Assembly: GCA_013815395.1 (NCBI GenBank)
Contig: JACDGH010000065.1
Location: 1-10,909 of the forward strand
Direction: 5' to 3'
DNA from: Parachlamydiaceae bacterium
Lineage (GTDB): Bacteria; Chlamydiota; Chlamydiia; Chlamydiales; Parachlamydiaceae
DNA: 10,909 nucleotides
Position numbers and translations under genes: made by a program. Positions 1 through 5,779 of this stretch are shown here, piece by piece; within the stretch, counting starts at the first letter, position 1; the number at the start of each line of letters is the position of its first letter. A model generated the notes under the pieces. It made no database searches and was not told where the DNA came from. It saw nothing but the letters and a program-made list of their open reading frames with translations.

Positions 1-222
1 AGGCCGGGAGAAACGCGGAGTCGCTGAGAACTCATTACAATTTAGAATAAAGTATAGGATACAGAAAGTGCGGCAAAAGTAGGAAGTCTTTTTAGCTGAA
101 GATTTGTAATTTTGACCTACTAGTTTTTTAGCCCTATTCAACCCTATAAATTACTTTTAATCAACTTTAGTTCTCGGTGCCTCCGCGTTTCTTACCGCCT
201 CTGCGTTTCCCCTTAGCCTCTA
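1..222. repeat. Large imperfect inverted repeat, copy 1 (left arm cut by window edge)
   Basis: Bases 1-32 are an imperfect inverted copy of 169-200, with about 26 of 32 positions matching by eye. The right arm continues to about 222 with CTCTGCGTTTCC and CTTAGCC, whose partner would lie before the window. The arms share GAGAAACGC-type words. The loop of about 136 bp is AT-rich and I see no open frame in it. The same arm sequence recurs at 4119-4266, so this is a dispersed family. It sits downstream of the der 3' end. Function is unknown; it could be a small non-autonomous mobile element or a 3'-end RNA hairpin. Confidence 0.7.
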
Positions 223-300
223 AAACTTATAAAAGCGGAACGGAATGGGTTGGCCGTAGAAAGCCATTACGAAATGTTTAACGTTTTATCCAATCCGTTC
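222..300 (-). terminator. Possible der terminator hairpin
   Basis: Read on the minus strand just after the der stop, GAACGGATTGG (300-290) can pair with CCAA (253-250) and TCCGTTC (244-238). One arm has a 5-nt insertion and the loop is about 36 nt. A loosely T-rich stretch (CGCTTTTATAAGTTTT) follows. The large loop and interrupted T tract make this a weak candidate for an intrinsic terminator. Confidence 0.25.
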
Positions 301-313
301 TTAATATGAGTAA

Positions 314-1795
314 CTAAATTTCCTCGTCGAAATCGTCTCCAAAATCATCTTCGATGAATTCGCCTTCGTCGCCTTCATCCCCATCGAAATCTTCCAATTC
401 TTCATCGTGCTGTTGCCCTTCAGGAGTTAAAGCTCTTGCAGGAACTTCGCCATGCAGTTCTTTGAGACGCGCTTCCTTGTCTTTTCGTTCTTTACCTTTT
501 AAGAAGATCCTCAAAGGCATACCTGAGAAGGAATAAGTTTCGCGGAATTGGTTGTAAAGGTATTTTTTATAGGATTCAACCATAAGGGAAGGATGGTTAA
601 CGAATAATATGAATTTAGGAGGTTTAATGCCCACTTGTGCCATATAGTAAATACGCAACCGCTTACCGTTAAGCATTGGAGGATGATTTTTTTGGAGGCA
701 AGCACCGACAAACTTATTTAACTGGTGTGTTGTGATACGCTTTTGAGCGTTTTCTTTTACATCAATAACGGTTTCAAAAATTTTATCTACATTTCTTCCT
801 GTTTTAGCCGACATAAATATTTTGGGACAGTGTTTTAGAAAAGGAACTTCTTCTTCAACACCCTGCATGCAGTGCTCCATACGGAAGCCTTTGACAAGAT
901 CCCACTTATTAAATAATAAGATACAACCTTTACCGGCTTCTTCAATCATGTTAGCGATTTTCTTTTCTTCACGCGTGATACCCTGTTGGGCATCAAGCAT
1001 TAATAGGCAGATATCAGCGCGTTCGATTGCGCGCTCTGTACGGATTGCTGCAAATTTATCAACGACTTCATGTTCAGATTGTTTGCGCCTAATACCAGCA
1101 GTATCGATGAGGTTATAGGAGATATCGTTGTGTATAAAAGGGATATCAATACTATCGCGCGTTGTGCCAGGAATTGGACTAACAATGCAACGTTCTTCAT
1201 CTAGAAGATAATTAACCAGAGAAGATTTGCCAACATTTGGTCTTCCGACAACAGCCAATTGAATGGAGTTATTTTCAACATCAGGGATAACTTCTTTTGG
1301 AAATGATCCTAAAGCCGCCTCTAAAAGTTCGGCGATATTCCATCCTTGCGCTGCAGAAACAGGGATCATTTTAGAGATCCCAAGAGTTTGGAATTTATAG
1401 ATAAGATGTTCTTCATCGGTATTATCGACTTTATTTACAGCTAAACAAACTGGTTTTTTTGTGCGCAGAAGAATGGCGGCAATTTCTTTATCAAGAGTGG
1501 TTAATCCGATGCGAGAATCTACTACTAAAATAAGCGTATCAGCTTCTTCAATAGCAATTTCTGCTTGTCGTTTAATATGTTCATTAAATTGAGCTTTAGA
1601 TCGAGCATCGATACCGCCAGTGTCTATTAGCTGAAAAGGCATTCCAAAAAAGTCACTTTCGGTATATAAGCGGTCGCGGGTAATCCCTTCAGCTTCATCG
1701 ACAATAGCGATTTTCTTTTGTGATATGCGGTTAAATAAGGCTGATTTGCCGACATTTGGTCTGCCGACGATGGCTACTTTTAGAAGTTGGGGCAT
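314..1795 (-). CDS. der: Ribosome-assembly GTPase Der (EngA), two tandem GTPase domains
   Basis: Der is an essential cytoplasmic GTPase that acts in maturation of the 50S ribosomal subunit. The 493-aa protein shows the unique double G-domain. Domain 1 has GRPNVGKS at residues 11-18, DTGG at 58-61 and NKVD at 121-124. Domain 2 has GRPNVGKS at 184-191, DTAG at 231-234 and NKWD at 296-299. The KH-like C-terminal domain spans about 350-435, including YYMAQVG around 383-389. Length fits the family (about 440-500 aa). The ATG at 1795 gives an N-terminus that runs straight into the first G domain; no strong Shine-Dalgarno precedes it. The last 30 or so residues (about 464-493) are an extreme Asp/Glu-rich tail. 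It is divergent from the SulP gene, with a 370-bp gap, and a terminator-like hairpin lies in its leader. Identification is secure. Confidence 0.98.
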   Translation of the reverse strand: MPQLLKVAIVGRPNVGKSALFNRISQKKIAIVDEAEGITRDRLYTESDFFGMPFQLIDTGGIDARSKAQFNEHIKRQAEIAIEEADTLILVVDSRIGLTTLDKEIAAILLRTKKPVCLAVNKVDNTDEEHLIYKFQTLGISKMIPVSAAQGWNIAELLEAALGSFPKEVIPDVENNSIQLAVVGRPNVGKSSLVNYLLDEERCIVSPIPGTTRDSIDIPFIHNDISYNLIDTAGIRRKQSEHEVVDKFAAIRTERAIERADICLLMLDAQQGITREEKKIANMIEEAGKGCILLFNKWDLVKGFRMEHCMQGVEEEVPFLKHCPKIFMSAKTGRNVDKIFETVIDVKENAQKRITTHQLNKFVGACLQKNHPPMLNGKRLRIYYMAQVGIKPPKFILFVNHPSLMVESYKKYLYNQFRETYSFSGMPLRIFLKGKERKDKEARLKELHGEVPARALTPEGQQHDEELEDFDGDEGDEGEFIEDDFGDDFDEEI

Positions 1796-1871
1796 GGTGA
1801 CTCGCTGATTTACAATGAAAAATTTTAGCTACATAGTAACTATTTCCGGAATAAAAAAATATAGAAAAATT

Positions 1872-1918
1872 AAAAAGGAAAAATTAAAAGGGCAATTCCC
1901 GCACAGTGGAATTTGCCC
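1872..1918 (-). terminator. Terminator-like hairpin in the der leader
   Basis: On the minus strand GGGCAAATTCC (1918-1908) pairs with GGAATTGCCC (1899-1890), with one bulged A and an 8-nt loop. It is followed by T-rich sequence (TTTTAATTTTTCC and more). On the plus strand no T tract follows. It lies about 95 nt upstream of the der ATG with no gene before it on that strand. It may attenuate der transcription or end a short minus-strand transcript starting in the 1919-2165 gap. Confidence 0.45.
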
Positions 1919-1986
1919 TGAATGTGTTTCAACTTGAAAAATAATAATTAAAATGAAAGACTGTTATTATAATATTGTGCAACAAG

Positions 1987-2142
1987 AAAGGACATAAAGT
2001 ACTTATAAGTACTTAAAGGACTTAAAGGACTTTAAAAGGAATCAAAAATTGATCGATAAAAAGATTGCTTTTTCCATTTTAAGCCCCTTAAGCGCTTATG
2101 TCTTTTAAGTCCTTTACGTCCCTTAAGTCCTTTACGTCCTTT
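1987..2142. repeat. Inverted array of 9-bp repeats upstream of SulP
   Basis: The left arm (1987-2040) is a run of near 9-mers: AAAGGACAT, AAAGTACTT, a 10-nt variant, then AAAGGACTT twice and a partial unit. The right arm (2098-2142) is the opposite orientation: ATGTCTTTT, AAGTCCTTT, ACGTCCCTT, AAGTCCTTT, ACGTCCTTT. About 57 bp separate the arms; that spacer holds a small hairpin, AAAAAG-ATTG-CTTTTT (2058-2073), and the palindrome TAAGCGCTTA (2089-2098) at its right edge. A related single unit appears near 4106-4117. The array ends 23 bp before the SulP ATG, so the SulP leader may fold into a long stem-loop. Confidence 0.75.
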
Positions 2143-2165
2143 TGCATTATTTTTTGAGTATCACT

Positions 2166-4070
2166 ATGGCACTTAATCATTTTTCCGACGAACTTTCGCT
2201 TCTATCCTTTAAAAAAGATTTAACAGGGTATTCTTTCGATATATTTCGTCAAGATGCCATGGCAGCATTATCTGTAGCTTTAATGACAGTGCCTCAAGCT
2301 ATGGCATATGCCATGTTGGCAGGTCTTCCACTCACTTGTGGGCTTTTTGCAGCTATATATTCTTCCATCATTGCCGCAATATTTGGTTCCTCGCGGCACC
2401 TAGTAGTGGGTCCAAGCAATGCCATAGCTATATTAGTTCAATCGGGAACCTCTGAGATTTTATTTACTCATTATCGAGGATTGTCCGGAGCAGAGCTAGA
2501 CATCATGTCAGTGCAGGTTCTAACCCAATTATGCTTGCTGATTGGAATATTTCAAGTTTTGGCTGCTGGTTGTAAATTAGGTAGGTTGACGCAATTTATT
2601 AGTCATTCTGTAGTGGTCGGCTACATTAGCGGGGCTGCTATTGCGGTGGTAATTAATCAGCTATTCACATTTTTAGGTGTGCCTACTTTTGAAGGGGATC
2701 ATTCGCTTTATGAAAAAGCAGCATATTTAGTAACTCATGCTCTTGAGAGTCATTGGCCGACGGCATTAGTTGGCATCAGTAGCCTGCTTTTATTGATCTT
2801 TTTTAAACGCATGGATAAACGCATTCCTGCACCAGTGATAACCCTGGCGCTGGCAGGGGTAGTTGTGAGTATTCTTAACCTTACCGTTTTTAATTCGATT
2901 GAGATAGAAGGTATCATTGAGCAACGCTGGCAAAAAGTGTTGTTAGTAGGTGATAGTGGTAATGTTTACCAAGTATGGCCAATTTTTGCTTTTCCATTCT
3001 TTGATACTAGTATTATGAATCAGATGCTACCTTTTGCATTTGCTGTAGCATTATTGAGCGTGATGGAGACCTCCTCCGTAAGTAAAACCATCGCTGCAAG
3101 TTCGGGCCAACGTTTATCGACGAATCAAGAAATTTTTGGAGTAGGATTAGGAAATCTACTTTCCTCATTTATTTCTGCAATGCCTGTGGGAGGAAGTCCT
3201 TCACGCAGCGGACTTAATTTTGCTAATGGCGGGCAGACTCGCATGGCGGCAATTCTTAATGCAGTTTTTGTAGCATTCATATTATATAGTTTTAGCTTCT
3301 TAATTATGCATATTCCACTAGCGGCTTTATCAGCCTTACTTTTAGTTACGGCGGCGAATATCATCAATCCCAGACATTTTTTTCTTTGTATTAAGGCTAC
3401 AAGTTCAGATGCCTTTGTGCTATGGACAACATTACTTTCCTGTGTTTTTTTTAGCCTTGATATTGCTTTTTACATAGGCATTATTCTTTCTATAACTTTA
3501 TATTTGAAAAAAGCAGCTATTCCCCAGTTAGTAGAATATGATATCGATGATTCTGGCGAGTTAATGAATTTGGATTTAAATAAACTTCATGAACATAAAA
3601 CAATACGTGTCATTAAGGTAGAAGGGGAGTTGTTCTTTGGAGCAGCAGACCTCTTTCAGACGACCTTAAAAACAATTGCTGAAGATGACACCAGCACCCG
3701 TGTGATTATTTTACAGCTGAAAAATGCCCGCGATATTGATGCTACCGTATGTTTAGCTTTGCAGCAATTGTGTGATTATTTGAGAGGGTCTGGGCGTCAT
3801 TTGGTTGCATGTGGTTTAACACAACAAATATGGGATGTTCTTAGCGATTCAGGCATGATAGAGCAGATTGGCAAATGCAATTTATTTATTTTTGATGAAC
3901 GGCATCCTCATTTATATATGTTAAAAGCCCTGCATCGCGCCCGCGAATTGGCTAAGGAGCCGGGACCGGTTACAAAAGAATCTGTTCGGGTTACCGAGGA
4001 AGATGGTGTGGCTGAGGCTATTAAGGAAGTGATTGTTCCTGTCAACGTGAATGCAAAAAGTGTTATATAG
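2166..4070 (+). CDS. SulP/SLC26-family anion transporter with C-terminal STAS domain
   Basis: This is an inner-membrane secondary transporter of the SulP family; known members carry sulfate, bicarbonate or dicarboxylates, and the substrate here cannot be read from sequence. From the ATG at 2166 the protein is 634 aa. The family signature occupies about residues 42-90 (VPQAMAYAMLAGLP, GLFAAIYSSI, FGSSRHLVVGPSNA). About 10-12 hydrophobic segments follow, including ETSSVSKTIA, a conserved NQE and the GGSPSRSGLN segment at about 298-351. A STAS domain covers about 478-582; where many bacterial members read D-A-T-G, this one reads DATV. The frame stays open to a TTG at 2142, but that lies in the 9-bp repeat array, so I prefer the ATG. 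No clear Shine-Dalgarno is visible. It stands alone, divergent from der and convergent with the YidD-like gene. Family assignment is secure. Confidence 0.93.
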   Translation: MALNHFSDELSLLSFKKDLTGYSFDIFRQDAMAALSVALMTVPQAMAYAMLAGLPLTCGLFAAIYSSIIAAIFGSSRHLVVGPSNAIAILVQSGTSEILFTHYRGLSGAELDIMSVQVLTQLCLLIGIFQVLAAGCKLGRLTQFISHSVVVGYISGAAIAVVINQLFTFLGVPTFEGDHSLYEKAAYLVTHALESHWPTALVGISSLLLLIFFKRMDKRIPAPVITLALAGVVVSILNLTVFNSIEIEGIIEQRWQKVLLVGDSGNVYQVWPIFAFPFFDTSIMNQMLPFAFAVALLSVMETSSVSKTIAASSGQRLSTNQEIFGVGLGNLLSSFISAMPVGGSPSRSGLNFANGGQTRMAAILNAVFVAFILYSFSFLIMHIPLAALSALLLVTAANIINPRHFFLCIKATSSDAFVLWTTLLSCVFFSLDIAFYIGIILSITLYLKKAAIPQLVEYDIDDSGELMNLDLNKLHEHKTIRVIKVEGELFFGAADLFQTTLKTIAEDDTSTRVIILQLKNARDIDATVCLALQQLCDYLRGSGRHLVACGLTQQIWDVLSDSGMIEQIGKCNLFIFDERHPHLYMLKALHRARELAKEPGPVTKESVRVTEEDGVAEAIKEVIVPVNVNAKSVI

Positions 4071-4375
4071 CCCCAATGCTCGATTTAGTGAACCTTGGGC
4101 CTTATAAGGACTTAAGGTGGAAACACAGAGGCACGGAGAAACGCTGAGAGGCAGAGAGCTAACCTTTATTTTCAGTGATTTAATCAGCATTTAAAATTAT
4201 AAAATCTTTAAGGGTGTCTTACATCCTTCCCATCGTCTCAGCGTTCCTTCCCGTCTCTGCGTTTCCTTTAGCCTTAGGAATGGATTGGTCGGTTTCAATC
4301 TGGTACAGATGCCGATATTTCATCAGAAGGAAATCAAAATATTATAAATCGATTGCATTGGAATATTTATTTTTC
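4071..4375. other. Convergent intergenic region between SulP and the YidD-like gene
   Basis: This 305-bp stretch separates two 3' ends. It holds the palindrome CCTTATAAGG (4100-4109), a single unit resembling the 9-bp repeat family (about 4106-4117), and the large inverted repeat described separately. I see no convincing gene or T-tailed terminator; the inverted repeat itself may serve as a bidirectional 3' end. Confidence 0.6.
4119..4274. repeat. Large imperfect inverted repeat, copy 2
   Basis: Bases 4119-4151 match the reverse complement of 4234-4266 at about 26 of 33 positions, with runs such as GGAAAC and AACGCTGAGA. The left-arm similarity to this family runs on to about 4163 and the right arm to about 4274. 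The right arm closely resembles the right arm of the copy at 169-222 (CTCTGCGTTTCC followed by TTAGCC). The loop is AT-rich and non-coding. From memory, similar CTCTGCGTTTC / GCCTCTGTG words recur between genes in many unrelated environmental bacteria; the family's function is not established to my knowledge. Confidence 0.75.
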
Positions 4376-4789
4376 TTAAGGCACCGGATCATATTTAATA
4401 AGATTGCCCTCGCGGTCTTGCGTTAGCCGATAGATCCAAGGGTCTTTATTTTCACGCATAAGCCGATCGCAGCCCATTGAAAATCCACAGAAAAAACCAT
4501 ACTTTCGCATTGCATTAAGAGTGTATTGAGAGCTACAAGGAATGAAGTTGCTACGCGGACCATCAGCTGGAGAGATGACCTTTTGGTGAAAGCCTATCAT
4601 CACTTCCGCACATCTTCCAAATAAGGGGGTGGGGCATTTAGAAGAGGTTTTCTTTGGAGTTGGACCATTAACCAGATCGGCATCTTTACCCCATGGCTCA
4701 GCTTGAATAATCATAGGTAAGGAAAGCAATAGACTTGTCAAAACACTGGTTAAAAGGCTAGTTTTAAAGATCAAAAAGAATGAGCGCAA
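4376..4789 (-). CDS. Exported YidD-like protein with altered cysteine motif
   Basis: Canonical YidD is a short (about 70-85 aa) inner-membrane-associated protein that helps YidC-dependent membrane insertion. This 137-aa protein carries the family core at about residues 64-112: FHQKVISP, then NFIPCSSQY, a kyG-type helix (MRKYGFFCG) and an RLMREN end. Two features differ. The N-terminus (1-30) looks like a cleavable signal peptide ending IIQA, so the core should be exported. The usual F-x-P-[ST]-C-S-x-Y motif reads F-I-P-C-S-S-Q-Y, moving the Cys by one, and the usual CHP end is absent. Five Cys remain in the mature part (52, 60, 85, 101, 107). The start is TTG at 4789, with AAAGGA 9 nt upstream and an in-frame stop two codons before, so translation is probably coupled to the preceding TPR gene. 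Divergent function is likely, so I give no symbol. Confidence 0.8.
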   Translation of the reverse strand: MRSFFLIFKTSLLTSVLTSLLLSLPMIIQAEPWGKDADLVNGPTPKKTSSKCPTPLFGRCAEVMIGFHQKVISPADGPRSNFIPCSSQYTLNAMRKYGFFCGFSMGCDRLMRENKDPWIYRLTQDREGNLIKYDPVP

Positions 4790-4792
4790 CTT

Positions 4793-5779
4793 TTAAAATC
4801 CTTTATTAATCATCAGTATAGGGAAAAGTCGTTCTTTGATCAAAGCCTCTTTGCCTAAAGTTTCATAAAGACGCTCATTAAACTCTTTTGCTTCTAATCC
4901 GGCCCCATTAATGCCTCCAAAATACCAGCCCGTTTCCAAGCTGGCGGTGATAATTCCAGCTGCTATGTAACCACGATCAAATAGTTGGTAGGCTGCTGCT
5001 ATAAAAAGAGTGTTAATTAGAAAGGATGTTAAAGCTGACTTTTTTTGTCCCACATAATAATATCCAGCACCCGGCAATATAGCATTAAGAGTTCGGGCTT
5101 TTCGCACAGATTTGGCGTCAGATTGGAAATCAATGATAAATGATGTAATAGTTTTTCCTGCAGGTGTACTAGGAGCAATCTGATCAATCATAGGAAAGTC
5201 GGCCTCAATTACAGCCCCTGCCAAACTAAGGGCCTTACTTTTTTCTTCATCGGTGCTGGCAATTAGGCATAAAATTTTATAAGCCTTTTCTGGCTGACCA
5301 ACTTGTTGATAAGCATCATATAAAGTGATGAGCAGATCTTGAAATGCAGGGAAATCTAAAGGCGTATCTAGTAATCCGCTGGCATCAAAAGCGTCGATAG
5401 CATCCTGATATTTATTTCCCATGTAGTAAGCCAAAAATATGTCATATTCAATTTCTCGCTTTCTATTTGCTTTCGAAGGCAGCAATAAAAGAGATCTTTT
5501 AAAGCAGGTAATGGCACGGTAAAGATCCAATTCCCGTGCAAAAGCCCGACCTATAAAAAGTTCTTTTCCCCAATCTTGATCAAGCTCTTGAGGGGACAAT
5601 GGTTCAAAAGGGGAGGGTAAACGCTGAATTAGGCGTTGTTGAGGAATGTAGCAAAAATTGGGCTCTAGGCTGCAATGATTAGATTGACAACCGACACATA
5701 AGAGGGCTAACGAGCAAATTAGACCATATATGTGTCGGTAAGTTATGAATCCCTTAGTTACATTCACAATCATACTCAT
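4793..5779 (-). CDS. TPR-containing putative lipoprotein downstream of the secretin
   Basis: I recognise domain types but not the gene. Residues 1-31 form a basic then hydrophobic signal ending LLCVGC, an acceptable though non-canonical lipobox, so Cys31 may be lipidated. Three or so TPR-like helical repeats lie at about 72-103, 109-140 and 145-175 (AFARELDLYRAITCFKRSL is typical). The C-terminal part has LNAILPGAGYYYVGQ (231-245) followed by two hydrophobic segments (about 249-265 and 271-290), a motif seen in small membrane-associated domains of TPR proteins. The gene overlaps the secretin 3' end by 26 nt in another frame and is followed after two codons by the YidD-like gene, so the three are surely co-transcribed. 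ATG codons at 5779 and 5773 are both possible starts. A role in secretin assembly is inference from position. Confidence 0.85.
   Translation of the reverse strand: MSMIVNVTKGFITYRHIYGLICSLALLCVGCQSNHCSLEPNFCYIPQQRLIQRLPSPFEPLSPQELDQDWGKELFIGRAFARELDLYRAITCFKRSLLLLPSKANRKREIEYDIFLAYYMGNKYQDAIDAFDASGLLDTPLDFPAFQDLLITLYDAYQQVGQPEKAYKILCLIASTDEEKSKALSLAGAVIEADFPMIDQIAPSTPAGKTITSFIIDFQSDAKSVRKARTLNAILPGAGYYYVGQKKSALTSFLINTLFIAAAYQLFDRGYIAAGIITASLETGWYFGGINGAGLEAKEFNERLYETLGKEALIKERLFPILMINKGF
4799..4804 (-). promoter_or_regulatory. Shine-Dalgarno deciding the TTG start of the YidD-like gene
   Basis: AAAGGA on the minus strand lies inside the last codons of the TPR gene, 9 nt before the TTG at 4789. 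The TPR stop (TAA, 4795-4793) is in the same frame two codons before the TTG, so no longer start is possible. Starting at TTG gives an intact signal peptide, whereas the first internal ATG would lose it. Confidence 0.7.

Noticed and set aside
1966..1973. TATAAT promoter on either strand in the der/SulP gap
   Set aside because: The near-palindrome ATTATAAT gives a -10-like word on both strands, but no acceptable -35 lies at 16-18 bp for either.
1987..2142. CRISPR array
   Set aside because: The units are contiguous 9-mers without spacers and in two orientations, and no cas genes are present.
2086..2148. Short minus-strand frame of Lys-Asp-Leu/Val tripeptides in the 9-bp repeats
   Set aside because: A 9-bp unit gives an open three-codon repeat automatically; it has no ribosome site and stops after about 19 codons.
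2142..2165. Upstream TTG start for the SulP gene
   Set aside because: It would start inside the 9-bp repeat array and add eight residues with no family support; the ATG at 2166 is a better start.
4214..4426. 70-aa plus-strand open frame
   Set aside because: It runs through the inverted-repeat right arm into the YidD-like 3' end and looks like translated repeat DNA.
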